Of a stretch of DNA of 64,000 bases, positions 1-7,991 are shown in pieces; within the stretch, counting starts at the first letter, position 1; each line of letters starts with the position of its first letter. The stretch lies in assembly GCF_001514285.1 (NCBI RefSeq), contig NZ_KQ949036.1, positions 184,881-248,880 of the forward strand, read 5' to 3'. Position numbers and translations under genes: made by a program. This stretch comes from Streptomyces sp. DSM 15324 (lineage in GTDB: Bacteria > Actinomycetota > Actinomycetes > Streptomycetales > Streptomycetaceae). Below the pieces are notes generated by a model. The model was not told the DNA's origin, ran no database searches, and was given only the letters and a program-made list of their open reading frames with translations.

Positions 1-2
1 GT

Positions 3-419
3 GAGGGCGTCCGGCGCCGGACGGTCCGGACGGTCAAGGTCTACTGGCCGGTCGCGGCGGTGACGCTGGCCGCGTGCGGGCGGGGCGACCTCGACGTCCT
101 GCGCGCGGACGAGTCCTTCGCCTCGCTGCTGCGGGTCCTGGAGACCACGCCCGAGCTGGGGGACTTCGGGGTCTACGGCGATGTCTTCGAGGTGGCCCTC
201 GGCGCGGAGGGCTTCACCGTCCGGCCCGGCGCCCGGCCCGCCCTCGGCTCGGTCGGCGGACGCTTCCTCTCCTCGACCCTCGCCGTGACGACGCACGTCG
301 ACGCCGCGACGGACGACGACGCGCTGTCCCGGATCCTCGCCCGCCTCATCGACGCCCACCCCTGGGAGATCCCGGTCGTCGAACTGTCCGCCCCCCTGGA
401 CCTGGTCACCCCCGCCTGA
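3..419 (+). CDS. YqfO/CutA-like domain protein, 5' end missing
   Basis: The frame is open from the left edge and has no start codon before GTG 60, so the gene begins outside the window. The visible part reads as the PII/CutA-like fold found in the middle of YqfO/NIF3-type proteins and in stand-alone relatives. It has a first strand VKVYWPV (which lies upstream of GTG 60 and argues against that start), a central PGARPALGSVGG turn like the PGEGA-P-IG-VG turn of the family, and a late AHPWEIPVVEL strand matching the HPYE-P-YDL motif. Its function is unknown; relatives are thought to bind metal or small ligands. Family assignment is by motif only. Confidence 0.6.
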   Translation, partial: EGVRRRTVRTVKVYWPVAAVTLAACGRGDLDVLRADESFASLLRVLETTPELGDFGVYGDVFEVALGAEGFTVRPGARPALGSVGGRFLSSTLAVTTHVDAATDDDALSRILARLIDAHPWEIPVVELSAPLDLVTPA

Positions 420-680
420 CCGACCCGGCACACCCCTGCGGCACACCCCGCCGACGCGCCCGCCCCCGCGCCCGCCCCCGCTCCCACCCCCTCCCTGGCC
501 ACGGCCACAGCCCCCGCGCGCCCACCCATCACGTGCCCCCGCGCCCGCACACCGTGACCCCATGCCGCCGACCGCGGCTCCGACCCCCCTCGAAAGTGGC
601 CCCACCCCCCAGCCATGACCTCCCGATCACCCCCCACACCCCACTCGCACCCCCGTCCCCGCTCCGCAGAGGAGACCGCC

Positions 681-2126
681 ATGTCCGTCTCAGCCGTACC
701 GGAGAATCCACCGGCCGCCGCCGACTCCGCTTCCCGGCCGCCCGACGAGGGGCTGCGCCGTACGATGCGCTCGCGGCACCTCGTGATGATCGCGATGGGC
801 GGCGTCATCGGCTCCGGACTCTTCCTCAGCTCCGGGTTCACCGTCTCCCAGGCCGGCCCCCTCGGCGCCGTCCTCGCCTATCTGGTGGGTGCCTTCGTCG
901 TCTGGCTGGTGATGGCCTGCCTCGGCGAACTCGCCGTCGCCTACCCCGTCTCGGGCGCCTTCCACATCTACGCCTCCCGCTCGATCGGCCCCGCCACCGG
1001 CTTCACCACCGCCTGGCTGTACTGGCTGACCTGGGCCGTCGCCCTCGGCTCCGAGTTCACCGCGTGCGGGCTGCTCATGCAGCGCTGGTTCCCCACCGTC
1101 GGCGTCTGGGTGTGGTGCGTGGTCCTCGCCGCCGTCGTCTTCGCCGTGAACGCCGTCTCGGCCCGCGTCTTCGGCGAGACCGAGTACTGGTTCTCCCTGG
1201 TGAAGGTGGTCGCCGTGGTCGCCCTCATCGTGCTCGGCGGCGCGGCCCTGTTCGGCTTCCACCCCATGGCCCCGGACGGCTCGCACCCCTTCCTGCTGGA
1301 GAACTTCCGGACCCCGGACGGCCTCTTCCCCAACGGCTTCTCCGGCGTCCTCGTCACCGTGCTGGCCGCGTTCTACGCCTTCTCCGGCTCGGAACTGATC
1401 GGTGTCGCCGCCGGTGAGACCGAGGACCCGGCCACCGCCGTCCCCAAGGCGCTGCGGGTCACCGTCGTCCGGCTGCTCGTCTTCTTCGTCGGCGCGATCG
1501 CGGTGATCGCCGCCACCATCCCGTACGACAGGGTCGGACTGGACGAGAGCCCCTTCGTCACCGTCTTCTCCTCCGTCGGCATCCCCTACGCCGCCGACGT
1601 CATGAACTTCGTGATCATCACGGCGCTCCTCTCGGCCGGCAACAGCGGCCTGTACTCCTGCGCCCGCATGCTGTTCTCCCTCGCGGAGGAGAAGCAGGCC
1701 CCGCAGGCGCTGCGCAGGCTCAGCCGCCGCGGCATCCCGCTGACCGCGCTCTCGCTCAGCATGCTCGGCGGCCTGGCCTCCCTGGTGAGCAGCGTGACCG
1801 CGCCCGAGACGGTCTACCTCGTCCTCGTGTCGATCGCCGGGTTCGCCGCGGTCGGCGTGTGGATGTCCATCGCCGCCTCCCAGCTCATGCACCGCCGGGC
1901 CTTCCTGCGCAAGGGCGGTGATCCGCGGACCCTCGCCTACCGCACCCCGTTCCACCCGGTCGTCCCGCTCCTCGCCCTCACCCTGTGCCTGGCCTCGCTC
2001 ATCGGCATCGCGCTGGACCCGGCCCAGGCCACGGCCCTGTACTTCGGCGTCCCGTTCGTGGCGGGCTGCTACCTGTACCACTGGCTGCGGTTCGGCCGGC
2101 ACCGTACCCCGGGGGCCACCGCGTGA
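681..2126 (+). CDS. Amino-acid permease, APC superfamily (AAT type)
   Basis: This is a 481-residue inner-membrane transporter with about 12 hydrophobic segments. Helix 1 carries the APC substrate-site signature GGVIGSGLF at residues 40-48, and the SGAFHIYASRSIGP loop is typical of the AAT family that moves lysine, GABA, aromatic acids or S-methylmethionine with protons. ATG 681 is chosen because AGAGGAGA precedes it at correct spacing; the frame stays open upstream but is C-rich and non-conserved. The stop overlaps the GTG of the HAD gene (GTGA), so the two are translationally coupled. The substrate is not readable. The nearby homoserine and aspartate enzymes make a homoserine-like or methionine-related amino acid plausible. 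Confidence 0.85.
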   Translation: MSVSAVPENPPAAADSASRPPDEGLRRTMRSRHLVMIAMGGVIGSGLFLSSGFTVSQAGPLGAVLAYLVGAFVVWLVMACLGELAVAYPVSGAFHIYASRSIGPATGFTTAWLYWLTWAVALGSEFTACGLLMQRWFPTVGVWVWCVVLAAVVFAVNAVSARVFGETEYWFSLVKVVAVVALIVLGGAALFGFHPMAPDGSHPFLLENFRTPDGLFPNGFSGVLVTVLAAFYAFSGSELIGVAAGETEDPATAVPKALRVTVVRLLVFFVGAIAVIAATIPYDRVGLDESPFVTVFSSVGIPYAADVMNFVIITALLSAGNSGLYSCARMLFSLAEEKQAPQALRRLSRRGIPLTALSLSMLGGLASLVSSVTAPETVYLVLVSIAGFAAVGVWMSIAASQLMHRRAFLRKGGDPRTLAYRTPFHPVVPLLALTLCLASLIGIALDPAQATALYFGVPFVAGCYLYHWLRFGRHRTPGATA

Positions 2127-2797
2127 AGCCGCCCACCTGCGTGCTCCTCGACCTCGACGGCACCCTGCTCGACTCGGCCCCCGGCGTGATCGCGAGCGCG
2201 GCCCACGCGCTGCGGTCCGTGGGGGCCCCGGTCCCCGACGCGAGCGCCCTGCGCTCACTCGTCGGCCCGCCGATGTACGACAGCTTCCGTGACGTGGTCG
2301 GCCTGGACGAGCCCACGGCGCGCGCGGCCCTCACGGCCTACCGCGCCGAGTACGCCCGCAGCGGGGCGTCGGCCGCCACGCCGTACGCCGGGATCCCCGA
2401 CCTGCTCGACGCCCTGGCCCGGCGCGGGCTCCCGATGGGTGTCGCGACCTCCAAGGTGGAGGACCAGGCCGAGCTGATGACCCGCCGGTTCGGCCTCGCG
2501 CCCCGGCTCCAGGCCGTCTGCGGGGTCTGCGACGCGGCCGGCCGGACGACGAAGCGGCGGGTCATCCGCGAGTGCGTGGCCCGGCTGCGGGCGCGCGGCG
2601 CGGACGTGCGTCGGCCGCTCATGGTCGGCGACCGCGCCTACGACATCGAGAGCGCCGCCGCCGAGGGGATCCCCGCCGTGCATGTGCGGTGGGGATACGG
2701 CGGCCCGGCGGAGTCGGCCGGCGCGGTCGCCTCCGTCACCGCACCCGCCCACCTGATCGACCTGCTGGACAGCGTCGCGCACGACCGAGCCGAGTAG
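2123..2797 (+). CDS. HAD-family phosphatase (Gph-like)
   Basis: A 224-residue haloacid-dehalogenase hydrolase of the phosphoglycolate phosphatase type. Motif I is DLDGT at residues 10-14, with Asp10 the nucleophile and Asp12 the general acid/base. A helical cap follows, motif II is the TSK of GVATSK, and motif IV is VGDRAYDIESA near residue 168. The GTG start overlaps the permease stop by four bases. The cyclase gene follows 21 bp downstream, giving a permease - HAD - cyclase operon. The substrate is unknown; the setting suggests a phosphorylated small metabolite linked to the imported amino acid. Confidence 0.85.
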   Translation: MKPPTCVLLDLDGTLLDSAPGVIASAAHALRSVGAPVPDASALRSLVGPPMYDSFRDVVGLDEPTARAALTAYRAEYARSGASAATPYAGIPDLLDALARRGLPMGVATSKVEDQAELMTRRFGLAPRLQAVCGVCDAAGRTTKRRVIRECVARLRARGADVRRPLMVGDRAYDIESAAAEGIPAVHVRWGYGGPAESAGAVASVTAPAHLIDLLDSVAHDRAE

Positions 2798-2818
2798 ACA
2801 CGAAGAGGACGGACAGCC

Positions 2819-3583
2819 ATGACCTTCACCACCACCGAGCCCCCGCTGTGGGCCCTGCACCGGGACCTGATCGCGAAGACGGTCCGGACGGACCTCACCC
2901 ACGCCTTCCACCCGGGCCAGCCGCACTTCCCCGCCTTCCCGGACGAGAAGCGGGAGATGCCCTTCGACATGTCCCGCGGTGACGGCTTCAACGTGCACCT
3001 GTACACGATCGTCGGCCAGTGGGGCACCCACGTCGACCCGCCCGTGCACTTCGTGGCCGGGGCCCGCCCGCTCGACGAGATCCCCGTGGACGAGATGATC
3101 CTGCCCCTGGTCGTCCTCGACATCACCGAGCGCGTCGCCGCCGACCCGGACGCCGTACCGACCCTGGAGGACGTGGCGGCCTGGGAGGCGCGCCACGGGC
3201 GCGTCCCGGAAGGGGCGTTCGTGGCGCTGCGCACCGGCTGGGGCCGGCGCTGGCCCGACCCGGCCGCGATGGCCAACAAGGACGAGCAGGGCGTCAGCCA
3301 CTACCCCGGCTGGTCGGCCGAGGTCCTGCGGTACCTCTTCGAGGAGGCCGGGGTCACCGCGATCGGCCACGAGCAGACCGACACCGACCCCGGACTCGCC
3401 ACCTCCGCCGGTGACTTCAGCCTGGAGAGCTACGTCCTGGAGCGGGACCGCTGGCAGATCGAGCTGATGGCCCACCTCGACCGGGTGCCCGAGGCCGGCG
3501 CGCTGATCGTCGCCACCTGGCCCAAGCCGCAGGGCGGTTCGGGCTTCCCGGCGCGGGTCTTCGCCCTGCACCAGCAGGACTGA
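2819..3583 (+). CDS. Cyclase-family (kynurenine formamidase-like) metal hydrolase
   Basis: A 254-residue protein of the cyclase/KynB-type family, which hydrolyses amides or lactones with a divalent metal. The signature GTHVDPPVHF is present, with His71, Asp73 and His77 as the expected metal ligands, and a second metal/acid region GHEQTDTDPG lies near residue 181. ATG 2819 follows AGAGGACGGACAGCC, and the 21-bp gap to the HAD gene indicates one operon. A 16-bp stem hairpin closes the transcript. Formyl-kynurenine is not implied: the family is broad, and a homoserine lactone or lactam from the neighbouring pathway is an equally open guess. Confidence 0.8.
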   Translation: MTFTTTEPPLWALHRDLIAKTVRTDLTHAFHPGQPHFPAFPDEKREMPFDMSRGDGFNVHLYTIVGQWGTHVDPPVHFVAGARPLDEIPVDEMILPLVVLDITERVAADPDAVPTLEDVAAWEARHGRVPEGAFVALRTGWGRRWPDPAAMANKDEQGVSHYPGWSAEVLRYLFEEAGVTAIGHEQTDTDPGLATSAGDFSLESYVLERDRWQIELMAHLDRVPEAGALIVATWPKPQGGSGFPARVFALHQQD

Positions 3584-3603
3584 TCCGCCCCGGACCCGCA
3601 CAG

Positions 3604-3640
3604 CTGAGCCCCGGCGGCCACCTCGGCCGCCGGGGCTCAG
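3604..3640 (+). terminator. Hairpin terminator after the permease operon
   Basis: A perfect 16-bp GC-rich stem (3604-3619 pairs with 3625-3640) with a 5-nt loop, 20 bp after the cyclase stop. There is no T-run, as is common for Streptomyces terminators. Confidence 0.7.
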
Positions 3641-3674
3641 CGTCCGTCGGGAGTCATCACGTCAGGAGACAGCC

Positions 3675-4115
3675 ATGGACACCATCGACGAGCAGATCAT
3701 CAGCGAACTCACCCGCAACGCCCGTATCTCGCACGCGGAACTGGGCCAGCGGGTGAGCCTCTCCCGCAACGCCGTGCGCCAGCGCGTCGAGCGGCTGGAA
3801 CGGCAGGGGCACATCTGCGGCTACACGATCGTCCGCCCGTCGGACGGCCCCGACCGCGCGACGGTGACCGCGCACGTCCTGGTCTACCGCCAGGACCGGA
3901 TGCGCGGCGGAGACGTCCTCGCCGCGCTCCGGCGCATCCCCGAGGTGGTCTCCTGCGACGTCCTCAGCGGCCAGTTCGACCTGCTGGTCAGTGTGGAGGC
4001 GGCGTCCCTGGAACGCGTACAGGGCATCTGGGAGCAGATCGCCCAGATGCCCGGTGTACGGGACACGGTGACAGCGCTGGCACTGTCCCGGGTGGTCAGC
4101 CGGCGGCGGCCATGA
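3675..4115 (+). CDS. Lrp/AsnC-family transcriptional regulator
   Basis: A 146-residue regulator with an N-terminal AsnC helix-turn-helix (IDEQIISELTRNARISHAEL, then LSRNAVRQRVERLERQG) and a C-terminal RAM/ligand-binding ferredoxin-like fold (residues about 65-140). Members sense amino acids and often control adjacent transport or catabolic genes. ATG 3675 has GTCAGGAGACAGCC before it. Its 3' end converges on and overlaps the aspartase remnant by 20 bp. It lies between the permease operon and the homoserine genes, so it is the likely local regulator alongside the IclR protein at 7046. Confidence 0.9.
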   Translation: MDTIDEQIISELTRNARISHAELGQRVSLSRNAVRQRVERLERQGHICGYTIVRPSDGPDRATVTAHVLVYRQDRMRGGDVLAALRRIPEVVSCDVLSGQFDLLVSVEAASLERVQGIWEQIAQMPGVRDTVTALALSRVVSRRRP

Positions 4116-4356
4116 GGGCCCGCGGGGTCCCGGGGCCGAGCCGCCCGCGCCGGGTGACGACCTCCAGCACGCCGGCCCCGGTCGCCAGGGCCTCCCGCGC
4201 CACGGCCGACGCGGCCTCGTGCATGATGCCCGGCGCCGGCGCGGTCACCGCGCCGACCGCCGCGTCCGCGGTGTGCGCGCCCCCGTACGCCTCGGCCGGC
4301 ACGCGCACCTCCCCGAGGGAGTCGGACGCGGTCCGGAAGGCGCCGGATCCGCTCAC
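4096..4356 (-). pseudogene. Internally deleted aspartase/fumarase remnant (86 aa)
   Basis: An 86-codon frame whose GTG start overlaps the aldehyde dehydrogenase stop by four bases (GTGA), as in a coupled operon. Residues 8-30 read RTASDSLGEVRVPAEAYGG, the N-terminal signature of the aspartate ammonia-lyase/fumarase C family. Residues 43-84 (GIMHEAASAVAREALATG, then VLEVVTRRGRL) match the family's C-terminal helical domain. The roughly 380-residue catalytic core, including the GSSMPGKVNP-type loop, is missing between the two, so the product cannot be a lyase. The frame is clean and in phase, which suggests a recent in-frame deletion. If the ancestor was an aspartase it would have finished the homoserine to fumarate route. 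Confidence 0.7.
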
Positions 4357-5777
4357 GTCCCGGCCCCGTTGAGGCAGACGACCTTCGGCTGGGTCATCTC
4401 CTCGTACGCGAAGCGCACGCCCTCGCGGCCCATGCTGCCGTACTTGGAACCGCCGAACGGCATCGCGTCGAAGCGGTAGTCGGAGGAGTCGTTGACCATC
4501 ACGCCCCCCGCCTCCAGCCGACGCGCCGCCGCCATGGCCCGGTCCAGGGACGAGGTGAAGATCCCCGCGTGCAGGCTGAAGTCGATCTCGTTGGCCCGCT
4601 CGATCGCCTCCTCGAAGGAGTCGACGGCCTGGAGCACGACGACCGGCGCGAACGCCTCGTCCCGCCAGACGGCCGCCGTGCCCGGCACGTCCTCCAGCAC
4701 GGTCGGCGGGTACAGGGCACCGTCGCGCTCGTGCCCGCACAGCAGCCGCGCCCCGTCCGCCAGCGCCGCGGCGACCGTGGTCTCGGCCGCGACCGCCGCC
4801 GGCTCGCTGATCAGCGGGCCGACATCGGTGCGCTCGTCCGCCGGGTCACCCGTGCGCAGCAGCCGGGTGCGGGCGACGAACGCGTCCCGGAAGGCCTCGT
4901 ACACGCCCCGCTCGACCAGGATGCGCTGGGTGCCGATGCAGTTCTGCCCGGCCGCCCAGAACGCCCCGGAGACACAGGCCTCCACGGCCGCGTCCAGGTC
5001 GGCGTCGGCCAGGACGACGACCGGCGCGTTGCCGCCGAGGTCCATGGCGAGCTTCTTCAGCCCGGCCGAGCGCGCGATGGCCTCGCCGGTGCGGAAGCCG
5101 CCGGTGAACGAGACCATGCGCACGTCCGGCGCGGCGACCAGGGCCGCCCCCAGCTCGGCGCCGCCGTTGACGACGGTCACCACCTCCTCCGGCAGCCCGG
5201 CCTCGACGAGCGTGTCGACCAGCCGCAGCGCGGACAGCGGGGTGAGCAGGGACGGTTTCAGCACCACCGCGTTGCCGCCCGCGATCGCCGGCCCGAGTTT
5301 GTGCGCGACCAGGTTCAGCGGGTCGTTGTACGGAGTGACGGCCGCGATGATCCCGAGCGGTTCCCGGGTGAACCAGCCCGAGCGGCCCTCCGAACCGGCG
5401 TACGCGTCGAACGGCACGACCTCACCCGCGTTGCGCCGCGCCTCGGCCGCCGACAGCCGCAGGGTGTTCACCGCGCGCCCGGTCTCCTTGCGGGCCTGGA
5501 CGATCGTCTTGCCGGCCTCGGAGACGATCAGCCGGGCGAAGGACTCCGCGCGCTCCTCGATGAGGCGGGCGGCGCCGTCCAGGACGGCGCCCCGGGCGGC
5601 GCGGGACAGCGTCCGGGCCGTCGTGCGGCCCCTGCGGGCCCGGCGCAGGACCTCGTCCACGGCGTCCGCCGAGGTGAGGCAGACGGAGCCGATGGTCTCG
5701 CCGTCGTAGGGGCTGCGCACGGGGGACATGCCCTCGCCGACCGGCAGCGGGGCCGTGTCCACGGTGGTCTCAGCCAC
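4353..5777 (-). CDS. Aldehyde dehydrogenase, candidate aspartate-semialdehyde oxidising enzyme
   Basis: A 474-residue NAD(P)-dependent aldehyde dehydrogenase of the lactaldehyde/non-phosphorylating type. The catalytic cysteine is Cys280 in GQNCIGTQ, and the nucleotide and substrate loops (TPYNDPLN, FTGGFRTGEA) are in order. The usual Glu of the LELGG motif is Asp here (MDLGGNAP, Asp246), an uncommon conservative change. The GTG start overlaps the homoserine dehydrogenase stop by 8 bp, so both are made from one transcript and probably act in sequence. I infer oxidation of the semialdehyde made by that enzyme, giving aspartate; a different aldehyde cannot be excluded. Confidence 0.85.
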   Translation of the reverse strand: MAETTVDTAPLPVGEGMSPVRSPYDGETIGSVCLTSADAVDEVLRRARRGRTTARTLSRAARGAVLDGAARLIEERAESFARLIVSEAGKTIVQARKETGRAVNTLRLSAAEARRNAGEVVPFDAYAGSEGRSGWFTREPLGIIAAVTPYNDPLNLVAHKLGPAIAGGNAVVLKPSLLTPLSALRLVDTLVEAGLPEEVVTVVNGGAELGAALVAAPDVRMVSFTGGFRTGEAIARSAGLKKLAMDLGGNAPVVVLADADLDAAVEACVSGAFWAAGQNCIGTQRILVERGVYEAFRDAFVARTRLLRTGDPADERTDVGPLISEPAAVAAETTVAAALADGARLLCGHERDGALYPPTVLEDVPGTAAVWRDEAFAPVVVLQAVDSFEEAIERANEIDFSLHAGIFTSSLDRAMAAARRLEAGGVMVNDSSDYRFDAMPFGGSKYGSMGREGVRFAYEEMTQPKVVCLNGAGT

Positions 5778-6849
5778 GGTGGGCCTCCTGGAGGATGCCG
5801 GTGCCGGAGACGGCCCGGTCGTGGATGCCGATGACGTCGGAGAGCAGGGCGTACGCCGTCTCGGTGCGGCCGGCGCCGGGCCCGCCGACCGTGACGGTGC
5901 CCAGCAGGTCGGTGTGGAAGGCGAGGGCGTTGGTGGGGCCCGAGACCCCGGCCAGCGGGTGCTCGGCGGGCAGCGCGACCGGCGCGACCCGGGCGGTGAC
6001 GGTGCCGTCGGCGTGCCGCTCGGCGGAACCGATCAGCTTCCAGCGCAGCCCCTCGGCGGCGGCCCGCCGGACGTCCTCGGCGGTGAGAGCGGAGATCCCG
6101 GCGCACGGCACGTCCGCGCGGGTCAGCTCGGCGCCCAGCACCTCGTGCGCGAGGATCATGACCTTCAGCTGGACGTCGTACCCCTCGACGTCGGCCGTCG
6201 GGTCGGCCTCGGCGTACCCCAGCGTCTGGGCCTCGGCGACGGCGTCCGCGAAGGACAGACCGGACTCCAGCCGGCCGAGGACGTAGTTGGAGGTGCCGTT
6301 CATGATGCCCTCGAAGCCGTTCACGGCCAGGCCGCCGAACATCCGGCGCGCGGTGCGCAGGACCGGCGTCCCCGACATCACCGTCCCCTCGAACTCGAAG
6401 GACACCCCGGCCTGCCGCGCCAGCTCCTTCAGCGCGGGACCGTGCAGCGCGACGGGCCCCTTGTTGGTGGTGCACACGTGTTTGCCGGCCTCGATGGCCC
6501 ACCGCACGTGGGACAGGGCGGGCTCGCCGTCCGTGGGGTTGGTGAAGGTGGCCTCCGCGACGATGTCGGCGGGCACCTCGCGGATCACCCACTCGTTGCG
6601 CGGCAGCGGGCTGCCTCCCGGCAGGCCGGAGAAGTCCAGCTCGCCCGGGGCGGCCGCGAGCAGCGGGGCCAGCGCGATGCCGTCGCCGTCGGTCCGCACC
6701 AGCGATCCGGCCCGCAGGTCGGTGATGGCCACCACCCGCAGGGCGAAGCCGAGTTCGGCCTCCAGGGTGTCCGAGCGTGCGGCGATCAGCTCGGCGAGCG
6801 CGCGGTTCACCCCGCCGAATCCGATGAGCGCGATGTCGTAACGGGCCAT
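5770..6849 (-). CDS. Short homoserine dehydrogenase without ACT domain
   Basis: A 359-residue homoserine dehydrogenase. It has an N-terminal NAD(P)-binding motif IGFGGVNR (residues 9-16), the CTTNKGPVA segment, and the catalytic region GYAEADPTADVEGYD followed by QLKVMI. It ends at about 360 residues, whereas actinobacterial biosynthetic Hom proteins run to about 430 with a C-terminal ACT domain for threonine feedback. A feedback-free copy outside the thr operon, paired with an aldehyde dehydrogenase, fits a catabolic role turning homoserine into aspartate semialdehyde. ATG 6849 is preceded on the minus strand by GAGGGAGAGGAAGGTG. A large inverted repeat lies in the leader. Confidence 0.88.
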   Translation of the reverse strand: MARYDIALIGFGGVNRALAELIAARSDTLEAELGFALRVVAITDLRAGSLVRTDGDGIALAPLLAAAPGELDFSGLPGGSPLPRNEWVIREVPADIVAEATFTNPTDGEPALSHVRWAIEAGKHVCTTNKGPVALHGPALKELARQAGVSFEFEGTVMSGTPVLRTARRMFGGLAVNGFEGIMNGTSNYVLGRLESGLSFADAVAEAQTLGYAEADPTADVEGYDVQLKVMILAHEVLGAELTRADVPCAGISALTAEDVRRAAAEGLRWKLIGSAERHADGTVTARVAPVALPAEHPLAGVSGPTNALAFHTDLLGTVTVGGPGAGRTETAYALLSDVIGIHDRAVSGTGILQEAHRG

Positions 6850-6875
6850 CGGGACGTCACCTTCCTCTCCCTCTC

Positions 6876-6907
6876 GTGTCCGCCGGTCGGGCCACCGGCG
6901 GGGACAC
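6876..6907 (-). promoter_or_regulatory. Inverted repeat in the homoserine dehydrogenase leader
   Basis: GTGTCCGCCGGT at 6876-6887 pairs with ACCGGCGGGGACAC at 6894-6907, with a two-base bulge and a 6-nt loop. It lies 27 bp upstream of the homoserine dehydrogenase start and in the divergent IclR promoter region. It may be an operator for the adjacent IclR protein or a leader stem-loop. There is no direct evidence for either. Confidence 0.45.
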
Positions 6908-7033
6908 GCTCAGCCTCGGGGCGCGGGGTGTCAGTGCGGCCCTGCCGATCCGCCCGGGAGGGCTGCCGATGTGCTCGGGCCGCCGGGCGTTCGTCCTGCG
7001 GCCTCGCCCCGTCGCCGCGCCGGGGCGGCTGGC

Positions 7034-7039
7034 TATAGT
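7034..7039 (+). promoter_or_regulatory. -10 element of a leaderless iclR-type gene
   Basis: TATAGT ends 6 bp before the GTG start at 7046, so transcription would begin at or next to the start codon. No Shine-Dalgarno sequence precedes GTG 7046. Together these point to a leaderless mRNA, a common arrangement in Streptomyces. Confidence 0.55.
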
Positions 7040-7045
7040 GCCGAG

Positions 7046-7846
7046 GTGACGACCAACGGCCCCGCGCCCGGTCGGCCCCAGGGTCCGACCACGGCCTCCT
7101 CCCTGCGCATGGCCCTGCGGATGGTGAGCGCGGTGCTGGACCGGGAGACGTCCGGCCGCGGCGGCTTCAACGTCAGCCGGCTCGCCGACGAGGTCGGCGT
7201 CGAGCGCAGCAAGGCCTCCCGCACCACCCAGGACCTCTGCGACCGGGGCTTCCTGGAACGCGGTGAGGACGCGACGCTGCGGGCCGGCGAGTCGTTCTTC
7301 GCGGTGGCCGCGTCCCTGCACCCGGGGCTGCTGCGGCGCAGCCGTCCCGTCCTGCGCCGGCTCGCGGTCGCGTACGGCGCCGGCGCGCGGCTCTCGGTCC
7401 GCGACGGGGTGCAGGTACGGCTGCTGCGGTCGGAGTCCGCCGCGGGCACCGCGCCGGACTGGCTCGGCCGGGCGAGTCTGGTCACCCCGTGCTGGTGCAC
7501 CGGAGCGGGCCGCGCGCTCCTCCTCGACCACACCGCCGAGGACCTCACCGCGCTCCTCGACGACTACGAGCTGATCGGCGTCGGCGGCCCCAACGCCGCC
7601 CGTTCGGTCGCCGAACTCGTCGCCGCGGGCGACCGCGACCGGCTGCGGGGGGTCGTCGCGGCCCACGGCGAGTTCGAGCACGGCGTCACCGAGTACGCCG
7701 TGCCGGTGCGGGACGGGGGCGGACACATCCGGGCCGCGGTGTCCGTGGTCGGCAGACAGCAGGACCTGCGGCCGCACGAGCGCGCGATCCACGCGGAGCT
7801 CACGGCGGCGGCCGACGCGCTGGCCCGGTCCGTCGGCGGCTCCTGA
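7046..7846 (+). CDS. IclR-family transcriptional regulator
   Basis: A 266-residue IclR protein. It has an N-terminal winged helix (GGFNVSRLADEVGVERSKAS, about residues 35-55, with recognition helix SKASRTTQDL), then the GAF-like effector domain with the SLVTPCWCTGAGRALL and VTEYAVPVRDGGG segments typical of the family. GTG 7046 is preferred over the longer open frame from 6971 because it sits just behind a TATAGT -10 box and the extra N-terminus is low-complexity. It diverges from the homoserine dehydrogenase operon with a 196-bp shared promoter region and most likely controls it. The last codons are copied several times in the 3' flank. Confidence 0.88.
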   Translation: MTTNGPAPGRPQGPTTASSLRMALRMVSAVLDRETSGRGGFNVSRLADEVGVERSKASRTTQDLCDRGFLERGEDATLRAGESFFAVAASLHPGLLRRSRPVLRRLAVAYGAGARLSVRDGVQVRLLRSESAAGTAPDWLGRASLVTPCWCTGAGRALLLDHTAEDLTALLDDYELIGVGGPNAARSVAELVAAGDRDRLRGVVAAHGEFEHGVTEYAVPVRDGGGHIRAAVSVVGRQQDLRPHERAIHAELTAAADALARSVGGS

Positions 7847-7957
7847 GTGGCCCGGTCTGTCGGCGGCTCCTGAGCGCCACGGTCGGTCGACGGCTCCCGA
7901 GTGGCCCGGTCCGTCGGCGGCTCCCGAGCGGCCCGGCCCCTGCGGCCGGCTCCTCAG
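7821..7957 (+). repeat. Five tandem 27-bp units across the IclR stop codon
   Basis: Units at 7821-7847, 7848-7874, 7875-7901, 7902-7928 and 7929-7957 (the last 29 bp). The consensus begins TGGCCCGGTCCGTCGGCGGC and ends TCCTGAG. The first unit encodes the last IclR residues (ARSVGGS and stop). The second repeats the stop, and later units have CGA or CAG in its place, so the units look like duplications of the gene end into the 3' flank. Confidence 0.8.
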
Positions 7958-7991
7958 GCCGCCTCCACGCCGTCGGCCTCCCGTGCGTCCT

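Noticed and set aside
7821..7957. CRISPR-like array
   Set aside because: Units are directly adjacent 27-bp tandem copies with no spacers, and no cas genes are present.
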